From assembly GCA_049999765.1 (NCBI GenBank), contig JBNGIQ010008901.1, positions 63,901-104,995 on the forward strand: DNA of 41,095 nt, in the 5' to 3' direction. This document shows, in pieces, positions 1 through 10,634 of the stretch (position 1 is its first letter; every line of letters starts with the position of its first letter). The DNA is from Phaeoceros laevis (Eukaryota > Anthocerotophyta > Anthocerotopsida > Notothyladales). Position numbers and translations under genes: made by a program. The notes under the pieces were generated by a model. It had not been told where the DNA came from and did not search any database. It was given only the letters and a program-made list of their open reading frames with translations.

Positions 1-1540
1 ATATTATTCCATCAAAGGAACCTACGTCGGAGAAGATAGAGATGAGTTCCCCATCAGAATTCCTAAAAAAAAAAACTTAGACAAATGGAAAAATATAATT
101 TAGGTGCAATATGCAACAATGCAAGAATATAATAAATCCAACAATGCAGGGCAGAGAATGAAATATATTTTCCAGGTGCAATAATGCAATACTGCAGGAC
201 AGACATTTTCAAATCAAAATAGCGTGTGAATGATTTGCACGATTTTAGAACTGAAAAAACATATTGGGACGCCCCCCAATGAAGTCCAAAGTGGCAAGAC
301 TCCACAAGCATGGGAATGGGTCATGCAGCCTCAGCAGTAAAGGACAGAAAGGCGGTCCTGCTCTCGGGCCAGGCACCTTAAAGATAATTAGCGAGACCAG
401 GCCGCCGGGGAGGAGCTGGCCTCCTCCCCATCCATCAACATAAAGCCTTTTCTCGCCGGAGGAACGGCTGGCACGTGCCTCCTAGCTGGACGTCACAAAA
501 CGGGCCAGTCATCCGTCATGCTGATAGACGCTCGTTCCTTTCCACACCTCGCCATCGCGACAACATGTCACCCTTGAGGTATTGACCAGTACTTTGCGAA
601 GCTAAATTCCCTATCAAGCTAGCAGGTTCAAATTTTCCATACAATGGTCACATTGTGTGCGCTGTCTTTGTTTGTTTGGGACCCATAAAATTTTACAATT
701 ATTCTATGGTACGCAAGGTGTGGCAAGTGGTGATTTTAAGTGAATCCTTGCATTCCATTTGTTGCACTGTTATGGTCCGATAGTCGAGGCTGTTTTTTTT
801 CTTTAGAAAAGAAGATTAATTTTCAATATATATATTTCTACTAATTATTCTCATAAATAGTCAATATATTCTTTCTTCCTGTTTGGTTTGCTTGGACGAC
901 CTGCCACATATGCCTTCCTATGTTGGCAAGTGTAGCAATAATGCAAATACACTTGCAAAGACAAATTGTTTGCCTTCATTTCATTTCTCATACAGCAAGC
1001 CATGAGATAGTCTCTTAGGTGGTCTCTTCCCACCTAGTCGAGTCACTTTACATCTCAAAGTTAATATAAATAGGATATCAACATGCAACCAGGATTATTT
1101 AGTACCCCTATTCTTTTTGAATGATAATGATTATTTATCTTTAAATTCCTATAATCCTTTTGTCTGAAATATTCCTAGTAAAGCTGGTTTTACAAGTGAT
1201 GCCTTGTGGATGGTTTTGGAATATGCCTCTAGTAATTAACTGTATTTTCGTCGTAAGAATCATTGAATCTATGCTTCCGGAAAACAGATGTGAGGCAAGT
1301 GGGGGGGAGCAACGAAAAGCGGCAAGCCAGTTGGACGGATGGTTTTTGTAACCTTTCATTTCGTTACAGTATGGTTTTTACCCAAAGCACGATAAATAAA
1401 CCTCCTCCGTCAGTCCAACTAGAGTCCTTTACTCCCAAGTTGCCTGTGTGTGACCTGGCCCGCATCCATGGGTTCCTCTGACTAACCTTCGTCCCAAGTA
1501 CACTAGTCCGCCCCGTCCATCGAGCTGCCCGTCCGTCTGT
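1..1540. other. Intergenic, no gene recognised
   Basis: I see no coding exon of a known family here. The stretch is AT-rich, with A/T runs near 65-80 and 790-850. Short open frames on both strands have no family signature. It precedes the CT-rich leader of the BOP-like gene, so its right part probably holds that gene's promoter. A TATA-like ATAAATAAA at about 1390 is a weak candidate. Confidence 0.5.
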
Positions 1541-1644
1541 CCATGGCCGTCATCCACCATGCGCATTCAAGTGACTTTACGGCCGTCTGCGCGCGTCTCA
1601 AAACTCGTGCCCCTTCCGTTCGTTCATTGTTCCGGTCCCCCAGG

Positions 1645-1830
1645 CCGGCCTTCTTCTTCCTCCTTCCCCCACTCTTCTTCTTTTTTCTTCGGCTGCTGCG
1701 CGCTGCTGCGCCTCTCCGCCCTCCCCTCCTCGCTCTCCGCTCTCCGCCACACGCTTTTCGCTCCTCTGGTCTTCATTCAGCTTTTTCCTGCTCTTCCCTC
1801 TTCCCTCTTCCCTCTTCGTTGTCTGCAACG
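1645..1830 (+). repeat. CT-rich tract, probable 5' leader of the BOP-like gene
   Basis: A strongly pyrimidine-biased stretch of CTTCTTC, CCTCC and TTCCCTCTTC runs, the last of which recurs in tandem near 1797-1818. Overlapping open frames here encode low-complexity Ser/Leu/Pro-rich peptides and look like by-products of the composition. CT-rich 5' leaders and core promoters are common in plants. It lies 0.7-0.9 kb upstream of the BOP-like start codon, which suggests a long leader or a leader intron. The transcription start is not visible. Confidence 0.4.
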
Positions 1831-2504
1831 CGCGGAAGCGCTGCTCGTTTTCGATCCGAGCTACTCAGGACTCTATCCTCCGCTGTTGCGGCCGCACCTC
1901 TCATTCCCACGCCGCTCGGTCCCCTGGTACAATTTTCAATGCGCTTCTGCTCCAGTCTTCCCAAGGCCTGCACCAGTGCCGCCTCTGCTTGCGGAATCCT
2001 GCCTGTCTCACTCTCCAGCGTCAATCGGGATTCTGTGCAATCGCTGCCTTGCTGACACCAATTTGCTTATCCGCTTTCCTGCAACTACACGTGTTACCGC
2101 AATCTTTTGTGCGTTCTCCTTCCAGAAGGATCGGGACTGCGAGTTGGTCTAGCTTCAGCTGTGAATTTTCGCTTCTTACCTGAGTTTGCACACCTTTTGT
2201 GCCATTGTCATCCTATCATTCTGCTTGAGAATTGCCGTCAGTCCCTCTGTGGATGCTAACTGGGCGCCCCGGAAGACCTGCCATGACTGGAAGTTCGCTT
2301 CATGAATGCCCGAAGGACGGTGCGCAACATTTGCACCTGTCATTCGATCCCAAGGCCGGCCTGTTGTGACTCTGCTGCTTGCTAGGGTCCGTTTTCCCCT
2401 GCGGACGATGCAGCTGACAACGGATTGCTGAAGCTTGAGTTGCGAGCGCCTCGTGACCAGCGCGTATCGGTACCAGGTTTGCTTTGCGCCACAGAGCGTT
2501 CTCG

Positions 2505-4597
2505 ATGAATCCAGAGGAGCAGCCACTAAAGACGCTGTCAACAGACCTGTTGAGCCTCCTAGCCAACGGGCAGGCGTTCAGTGATGTCACTTTTGCGGTT
2601 GATGGCAGGCATGTCTACGCGCACCGGTGTGTGCTGGCTGCTCGCAGTCAGTTCTTTCGAATGATTTTTTGTGGAGATATGCCCATGCAGAATGTGCCTC
2701 AGCAACGTCAGCCTGCTCCTCTCGTTATTCCAGTGGGAATTGTAGGCTATGAAGTCTTTCTCTTGCTTCTCCAATTTCTGTATAGTGGCCAGCTTGCCAT
2801 TTCACCGCAGCAACATGGCGTGGCGGCCTCCGCCTGCAAAGAGAAGGCTTGCTGGCACACTCATTGTAGCTCAGCAGTTGATTTCGCACTGGAGACACTG
2901 AATGCTGCTCAATTCTTCGGGGTGGAACAATTGTCTATCCTCACGCAGGTATTCTCCTGACGGTTCCTTTCGGGCTCCAGTGGTGATCGATGTAATTAGG
3001 ATGGTTTGTACGACCAGACGTTTGCTGGTGATGCAGGTTTTGAACGGTGCCACTGCGACCTAGCCTGGTGATGCTGTGGAGGTGTGAGTAGCTAGCAGGA
3101 GTGAATTTCTTGCCTGACAGGAACGAGGCGGGTGCTTGTGCAGAAACACTTGGCAGAAATGGCTGAGAAGGCATCGGTCGATGATGTGATGAGGATTCTG
3201 GTAGCATCAAGGATGCCAGATGGCTCACAACTGTGGTCCGTCTGTTCCAAGTTAGTAGCCAAGTCCGGATTGCCGTCAGAAACTCTTCACAAGCACCTGC
3301 AACCGGACGTTGTGGCCGAGATTGAGTCCATTCGGCAAAAGTCGGGATATGACGCTCGAATCAGTGATTCCGGCGACGAGCAGCGGGTCATGAGAATGCG
3401 GAAGGCTCTGGAAATAGCAGATGTCGAGCTGGTAAGACTGATGGTGATGGGAGAGGGGCTCAACCTGGACAAGGCTTGTGCTCTACACTATGCGGTGAGC
3501 AACTGCAGCAGAAAGGTTGTGCAGAACCTGCTGGAGCTGGATGCTGCAAATGTGAACTCTCTGGGCCCTGATGGGCGCGCTCCTCTTCACTTGGCAGTTG
3601 AGATGGCTGATCCGGAAGTGATAGCGGTTCTCCTGGACCATCGTGCAGATCCAAATTGCCGCACCTCAACAGGTGCCAGAGCAGTGGATGTTGCACGCAG
3701 TCTTGCGTCCGATGCGCTGGCTGTTGGGGCCATCACTGGAGTCAAGTCAGAACACGGCAATAAATTGAGGATCTGTCTGGACATGTTGGAAGCTGCTGCC
3801 GCCATGGGCGTTCGCAAACAGGAAGCCGGCTGCATCGCCGGCACATCAGTCCATGAGCAGCACACTGAAACCAATGTGTCCAATTTACTATCCATGAGAC
3901 CAGCAATAGCCAGTACCCCTCCTCATGCCACTCTGCTTCCTGCTCCTGAGTCACAGTTCTACATGGGACATGCCAAAGGTAAGTTGAGCCTGTTTTAACC
4001 TTGGCCACCGTCCCTCCCTCTCTTGTGTTGTGCATTGCAGCAGGGAGCCAAACCCCTCTAAGGGGATGTGCTCCTGTAGGTTGCCAGTACCAGCATTTGC
4101 TTTAGATGCAGGTAGTTAGCAATCAACGGGGTAGCTTGCAGGGGCGCATTCATGAGACGGTTGTCAACATAGTTCTCTTCTACTTGCTCACTTTTGAATG
4201 CATAGTGTACTTGGGATCTAAGCTCACCATCACTTTTTGAACAGTGCTGCATGAGCAGTATAGGGAATCTGAGCGTGGGGAGACAAGTGACCCATTAGCA
4301 AGGCTGCTGTATCCGCGCACCCTAGACTTTCTTCCCCATGTTCGCGAAGAATCCCCTAGTAGCTTCTCCTGCGGGGAAAATCCTGGCTCGCAGGGGGACA
4401 GAGCTAAGAAGAGGTTCCGGGATTCTGACCTTAAAGAAATGGGGAACCAAGTTGTGCTCAGGGATATCACAAATTGGATCGGCTTTGAGTATGTGAGACA
4501 GGCTACGGTGTGTGAAGACGAGGTCAACTCCGGATGGCAGTTCTTCCTGCAGGATCATCTGCAGACGGCGGCTCAAATCACATGCATGACTAGTTAG
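2505..4597 (+). CDS. BOP: BTB-ankyrin transcriptional co-regulator, BLADE-ON-PETIOLE (NPR5/6) type
   Basis: Exons are 2505-2948, 3144-3978 and 4245-4597, giving 543 aa. Exon 1 holds the BTB domain (about residues 24-100, motif FSDVTF, then AHRCVLAARSQFFR) and the Cys/His cluster C-x4-C-x-H-x-H-C at 111-121. The phase-0 intron falls after LTQ, just past the motif FFGVEQL. Exon 2 carries a BACK-like part, the motif LVRLMVMGEGLNLDKA, and ankyrin repeats at about 260-345, including LLDHRADPN. BOP/NBCL proteins are nuclear and cytosolic co-regulators that bind TGA bZIP factors and act as CUL3 adaptors in lateral-organ patterning. The family assignment is strong because it lacks the long NPR1 C-terminal domain. 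Exon 3 is less certain. The donor AAAG|GTAAGT and the acceptor at 4244 join in frame to an open frame of 117 codons. Without splicing, the protein stops at 3998. The start ATG lies immediately before the conserved N-terminus. Confidence 0.85.
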
Positions 4598-5866
4598 TTT
4601 GGCCCCAAAGCACACTCTGCATCCACAAGGTGATGAGCTACATAGATATGTCTACTTAACTCTTTCATGACAGACTTTTCTTTATGAAGGACAGAGAATC
4701 GGTTGAATATGTTATCTACCAGGTTTCCAGGAGTAGCCTGACGAGAAGGGCAGTGATGGCTCATCTCTTTCACAGGTACTTACCGTTTCCCATTGCACAC
4801 GGTAAAATGTTTATACAATAAACAAGCATTTTGCCCTGGGCCTGAACTTGTCCCCAGTTGCAAGAATTTGTTTGCTCCATAGATTTGCCACCAGCGTGTA
4901 CACCATCTGGTACGATTCTGAATGAATCTCTGCCACTGATACTAGCAGTAGTCTATATGGCGCAAGATAGGCGACCAACAAAGCAAGTGGCCAATGTGTA
5001 TACTGTGGAAGGATGGCGGCATGGAGCCCGCACATGCAAATTGTCCAGATCACGGTAGGCAGTACTGACATAGGGCTTGCAGCCTGACAGGGTGTAGGAA
5101 CGTCTCGGACTAAGATCAGCCCCGCCTGTCTCCCAAATTAGTATTAGGACGACACTGATTTGACTGTTCCCAACTCTCAAGATCAAGTGCCGTTGGCAGT
5201 TGCAAAGTTACTGTGCATTTTTCCAGACTTAGAGAAGTCTGCACCTTGGTTTACGTGGAGCCATTTGACTGGCTGTAGCTGGCAGGTTTAGATGCCCAAG
5301 GTCGAATGTTCGGCCTGCTGGAATGTAAGTGCCCTGCTGAGAATGGATGGAGCCTCCCAGTCCTTGACAACTGCCAACACCGCGCTTCAGTGATAGGACA
5401 AATTCGTCTACCTTTCCAGAAGGTGTTTCAAAGTCGCACAGGCACACACTGCCGGAAGTGAACCTTATAAAGCGCCTGTAATGATGCTGCAGGTTACAGA
5501 TTAGATAAACCCTACCAGTTAGTTGGTACTCACTTCAAACTATTCTAGAAGCAGGCCTCGCATTTTGGGCAGTTGCAACAGCCTGTGTAACAGGTTATCT
5601 TTCTTGCGCGGCATCTGGGAGAAGTCTCTGAGTAACGATGGAGTTAAATTGGTCATATTACTTGACCACGAGGAGCACATCAACACTTGCAAGTTGGCAA
5701 GGATCCCAGGCTCATGGAATGCAACAGCTACTACGAATTGACAATGACATCTGTGTGCAAACCAAGGGTCATACGGTAGTACAGCTAGCCACGACATCTG
5801 ACAAAATTGGGTTAGTGAGTATTAGAGAACGTGTTGGAGAACATGACTTCGTGGGACGTCGACATA
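4598..5866. other. Interval between convergent genes, no gene recognised
   Basis: This stretch separates the 3' ends of the BOP-like gene (+) and UTP15 (-). Minus-strand open frames at 5797-5540 (85 codons, true ATG) and 5447-5229 look somewhat protein-like. I could not join them across splice sites or match them to a family. They may lie in the 3' transcribed region of UTP15 or belong to a small unknown gene. Confidence 0.4.
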
Positions 5867-8800
5867 TCACGTTTGAAAAGATGCATGGATAAGTGGTTGA
5901 AGTACACCCTGCAACTCTTGAAGCGACTCTTGCAAACGAACCTCCAACTTCACATTCTCTCTGAGAACCTGGATCTGCAGAACACCACTGAGGTGAGATC
6001 CCGACCATGCCGTTCTGAGGTTCCTCAAATAGAACTCTTTGCTTGAAGCACGAGATACATCCACCCACTACAACCTGGAAGCATACGAAAGGATACATAT
6101 TCTTACAAGTTGCCGAATCGAAGGAGACTGCCCAAACACATCTCCATAAATGTCAAGAACTTTCTGGGTAACAGGTACCAGCAATTTTGAATATCTTGGT
6201 GTAACGACATGCCTGTTTGATCAAAGCTAGCAAGTTATGTACTCCTCAAGTTGTTTGGAAATTGAGCTGGCATAAGCAATGAAGCAGTGATATACAAAAC
6301 ACTGTTATAATTCACACCAACTGCAAGCAGCCACCGAGGAACGAGCTTCTCACTTTGCAAGAAAAGAAAGTAGCAGAGCAAGATTCAAAGAATCCCGGTT
6401 TGAAATTGCTGAGACAAGACCGCTCCGAGCAACCAGTTCATCCATTACTGAAATAACCACCTGTGCAGAAGAATAATATCAGATCAAGTTTGCATGGCTC
6501 CTACACAGACTCGTGACAAATTGGGGAAACCTAAGGCAATGCAAATGGCAATAAGATCTGGCAAGTGAGAAGCAGCTCAAAAAACTTTTCTCATCGAAGG
6601 CCCTGCAACTCACAATACCGACTTATTGAAAAAAGGGATGAAAACGCACTTTAGGTTCGCCAGACTTGAGTGCAGCATTCAACGCTTCTTTGTACTCAAA
6701 TTGCCTCAAATATCGGTCATGCTCAGTTAGATGTGGCCTTCGGTCTTTGGCAACATAATAATCTTCATCCTGGACAGCAGGCACTGCTGTTAGTTGTAGC
6801 CTCACCAGAACAAACCTTTGACATCTAGATTCCAGGACCAGCTAGCGTTCTCATAAATTACATCCATCAGGTAGATAACAAGCCAAGAAATGCAAAACAA
6901 AGGTGAGGGAGGCATACAGAGGCTTTCTCAGAGTAACCACGTATGAAATATCTGTAGTTGCTGGGATTCAATAGCTGCTGTCTCTTAGGCCTCACTTCTC
7001 CAGTTAAGAGTTTATCCCCCAATCTTGTATTGACTGTTGAAACCTCTTTAGACTGCTTTCGTTGTCGAACATGAAGAAGTCCAGTAGACATTCCCACAGC
7101 CAATGTAGTACAAGCTGGGGAGAAATCCATGGACAGTATAGGGTGCGGGTATCGTGCCGAATGTGCAACCTAATAGCAACTTACTGGCACTTGGTCATTT
7201 TCACATTGAGCCACACTGAAGAACAGAGGGATATAATCTGGATATAAGAAACTCACCTTGAAAGTATTAAGATCAAACACCTTCACATGACCATCCAAGG
7301 AACCCGTAAGTAGTCGAGGACAATGTTGTGATGAAGCCGATCCAGATCTAAGGGGGGGTGTCATAACCAATGACGTCACTGTCTTCTGGTGGCTACCAAG
7401 CACATGCAGAAGCTTACCACCTGCAATGACATCCCAGATCTTGACCTCGTTGCCCCCTGGCAACCAGGTATCCAACAGTCAGTTGGATAGATTTGCAAAA
7501 AAGGGCAACGCTCCTTTCAGTTTACAACTAGAACTGAAGGCAACAAAGAGGTCACCGATAGGAAGATGAGAAATTTTACCAGCAGTTGCTAGAAGTCCAC
7601 CAGATGGAAAGAACAACAGATCTTCAAGTGGTTTTCCATGCTGTGTAACAAAGCAGGTCGCCAAGTTAGCATATGTCGACTAGTGCTATTATTGAGAAGT
7701 CTGACAGCCACAGACATGGACTTTTGTGAACCGAACATATTGCACAAGGGTTACTACTTGGGAGTCTCTTTGTTCCTGGCAAAATCCTAACTTACAGTGA
7801 ACCTGCAAAGACCCATGGCAAATATATCTAACCTGGACGTGCAAAATACATTTGGAAGTACGGACGTCCCATAACCGGACCGAGTGATCATAAGAACCAG
7901 TTGCCCTGTACAACCGTCAAGCACAAACTTAGCCTAATGCCACATTCGGGGAATCAATCAAGCAGCCATTAAGCACTAAAACTGCATACCAAAGATCAGC
8001 ACTTATAGGACTTGGTGCACCGCAACGCACGTAATCTGTATGCTCCCCAAAGTTCAACAGTTCTTCCTGCACATTGCAACAACATGACGAAAAACTAATC
8101 ACAAAGCTTGATTCTAGTACTTAATTCAACAAGTGACAGCCGAAAATGAGCTTGTCCTCACCTCAGTTGCTACGTCCCACCACCTCACAGTGGAGTCATC
8201 ACTTGCGGATAGCACATGAAGTTTGTCTGAAGGGGAGTATTGAACCCAATGCACTGCCCTGCACAGTGAAATGCAGTGGACGACTATCATGATCAAAGTT
8301 ACTAACATATTTGTAATAGAACACGCAGCACACATGCACCACAGGCACAAACAGACCTTGAATGACTCTTCAACTGGCGAAGAACAGTCCGGCTGTTGAC
8401 ATCAAAGACCTGAAATCAAACAACACTGGCACAGTAAGCTGATGTCAGCCTGAGAAGAAGAAAGCCAAAGACAACTTGAGAAAGAAAGACAGAAATTGGA
8501 GTCTAAACTCATCGTTTTCCAGAGATAGGACAGGGTACATGTAGCTCACCTGTACAATACCGGTTTCACCTCCTGCAACCAGCAACTGCCCATCTGACCT
8601 AAATTTACCAGAGTATGCCTGTAGCACAAAACCAAAAATATCTCAGGTTTCCTATGAACCACTGAGACAAGTCTGTCCCTGAGTACAAGAGCAACTGCAT
8701 GCGACTGAAAGGAAGTGCACCGACGGAAGAGCAGTATCTTCTTACCACATCCGTGAAACGAGAAAACGTTTTCTTTTCTTGTCCTGTCTGCCCGTTGTAC

Positions 8801-9229
8801 ACGGTCACCTGTACACAGCATAACAGGCAGGTCTTAAGCCTCAAGTACTCCTAGCCCTGGACATGGATCGAGCCTCCCAAAGTCAAAGAAAAGTACGTCA
8901 ATTTTAACACAGCTGCTTAAACCCAGCCAAGCCCCTGTTGATTCAATAGCCCCCTCTTAAACCCCGCCGAACCCGAAATCCACACACTCCAGCTGAATTC
9001 AGAACACTTAAGGAGGATTGATGGAGCATACACGAGTTGACGAAGTGACAGCGAAATCATAAGGAGCCGAAGCAGAGAAGTCGATACTGGTTATCCCCGC
9101 TATGTGCTGTGGAGTCGCCACAGCCTTGAATGATCTAAAGTAATTGGAATCCCGCATTGCAGGATTCCGAGGCGCTGGGACAGCCAGCGCCTGTACCGGC
9201 ACATACTCTCCTATCGCCGACTTCTCCAT
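5867..9229 (-). CDS. UTP15: UTP15, U3 small nucleolar RNA-associated WD40 protein
   Basis: Fourteen exons can be read on the minus strand: 9229-9032, 8808-8746, 8618-8550, 8409-8357, 8258-8162, 8066-7990, 7905-7833, 7640-7580, 7456-7257, 7169-6918, 6769-6650, 6460-6354, 6212-6107 and 5974-5867. All junctions are GT-AG and keep frame, giving 527 aa, the usual family size. The N-terminus has YFRSFKAV and the motif YDFAVTSSTRV. WD40 repeats follow (VRWWDVATE, VRLWDVRTS, VKIWDV, VKVFDL). The C-terminal UTP15 domain begins near LTEHDRYLRQFEYKEAL and ends with the helix VRLQESLQELQGVLQPL. UTP15 is a t-UTP/UtpA subunit of the nucleolar SSU processome, needed for pre-18S rRNA processing and for rDNA transcription. 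The start chosen is the first in-frame ATG (MEKSAIGEYVPVQ). The frame is open further upstream but has no other ATG in the part I checked. Confidence 0.93.
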
Positions 9230-9439
9230 TGGAGGACAAGAGCTCTGGCTGCCAAGTTGAAATTCGGGCAACTCACCGTATGGCAGGACCTCCCCACGAT
9301 GTAGCACGCGTTTGGAGTCTTTGAGTTAAAGTTTGACTATTCCCTGACATATACAGGCTAAGACTCTCGATTCGAAATCATTTTGAGACCCAAGTCGAGC
9401 TGCTGTTGCTTCGCCGAGGTGCATGTGCTAGAAGCGGCA
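9230..9439. promoter_or_regulatory. Putative bidirectional promoter, UTP15/SEC61G
   Basis: Only 210 bp separate the start codons of two divergent housekeeping genes, so both 5' leaders and core promoters must lie here unless one gene has an upstream leader exon. I see no clear TATA box. A TATA-less shared promoter is typical of such pairs. This is inferred from spacing, not from a recognised element. Confidence 0.5.
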
Positions 9440-9649
9440 ATGGATACCGTGGAGTCACTCGCGAAGCCTGTCAGGGAATTCGCCAAGGACAGCGTGCGCC
9501 TGGTGAATCGTTGTCACAAGCCGGATCGGAAGGAGTTCTCCAAGGTCGCGTTTAGAACCGCGTTAGGGTTCGTGGTGATGGGCTTCATCGGCTTTTTCGT
9601 GAAGCTCATCTTCATCCCAATCAACAACATCATTGTCGGCTCCCTCTGA
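9440..9649 (+). CDS. SEC61G: Protein translocase subunit SEC61 gamma
   Basis: A single-exon 69-aa protein, full length for the family. It is the gamma subunit (SecE homologue) of the Sec61 channel in the ER membrane, which moves or inserts nascent secretory and membrane proteins. The cytosolic amphipathic helix contains [20 protein letters not shown]. The single membrane span covers about residues 38-60 ([18 protein letters not shown]), and the protein ends in the conserved INNIIVGS. The ATG at 9440 is preferred over an in-frame upstream ATG at 9383 because the family begins MD-x-(V/I)-(E/D)-S. Divergent from UTP15. Confidence 0.96.
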   Translation: MDTVESLAKPVREFAKDSVRLVNRCHKPDRKEFSKVAFRTALGFVVMGFIGFFVKLIFIPINNIIVGSL

Positions 9650-10634
9650 TCTTGCGGTGAGTTGCCTTCGTGAATACATGTTGCGGCATCGGGACCGAGC
9701 CGGAGAAGATTACATGCAAAAGAGATAAAATTGTGGTTTTGGGATCTGTTCTGCTCTTTGTGGCCCATCTGTTCATCGTCCTGACATTTCCATGTTTGTT
9801 TGGTTGCAGATCTAGAGGTGATGGGAGTTCTTTTGTCATCATATTCGATGGCGAGTTGTTGCAGCGATTTTTGGTTAGCAAGACGGATCTGATAGCGTAC
9901 TATGAGTTGAAGAGTTGTGAACAAGATGAAAGCAACTGTGTGCTCCAGTCCTTGTGGTAATCCACGATTTGTGACTGGAAGACAGGTGTCTTTATTCATG
10001 ATATATTCCGTTTTAGAATTGAGACTCTTTCAATTACAGTCTCTTACGCCTGGTTGGCGGCCTGTTCTGAAAACCTGCGAAATCTCCTTGCCAAACTGCA
10101 CAGTCTGGTCGCTGCTGGCAGGATTGAACTGTCAAACAGTAGGTGCCTGGTTGATTGACTGGGTAGTGCTTTATTTTGTCTCAGGATTCAGTAGAGAAAG
10201 CCATGGTTATCATTGACCACTTTGTCTAAGTCTAACAGATGAACTAGTCTAACAGATGAACAGTCTAACATTCGTTGGTTTGTGCCTGTCTCGAGCTCGT
10301 ATCTGCCTGTATCGGAGGAGGAAGTGCATGGAAAGCCGCAATGGTCCTGAGATATAGGTCCAAGCATCCTTATGTTTGTAGCTCCCACCAACTGCACAGG
10401 TTGAAGGCAGGTGGTTCCTCGTGATGATTCCAGCCGTCTTGTGAATGGATTGTCCCAGAAGGTCTGTCCAATGGGCACTCTCTGGGTTCTCCTGGACCAA
10501 ACTGAATCATCAAAGTTGACATCAACCCGCTACGCTGATCGAGCTCCCTGTTTAGAAGTGCCACTGCATCTCATAGTTTTGTATCACATACCGATCAGGA
10601 CGTGCCCGTCAGGCAGCTTCACCTTCCTGCTGCC
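9650..10634. other. Intergenic between SEC61G and BCS1-like gene A
   Basis: This holds the 3' ends of two convergent genes and no recognisable coding exon. A short direct repeat of AGTCTAACAGATGAAC occurs at about 10229-10261, as two copies plus a partial third. Confidence 0.5.

Noticed and set aside
1543-2152. Overlapping plus-strand frames of 170 and 197 codons
   Set aside because: Both come from a pyrimidine-rich leader (Ser/Leu/Pro/Phe repeats). Two frames being open at once points to composition, not coding.
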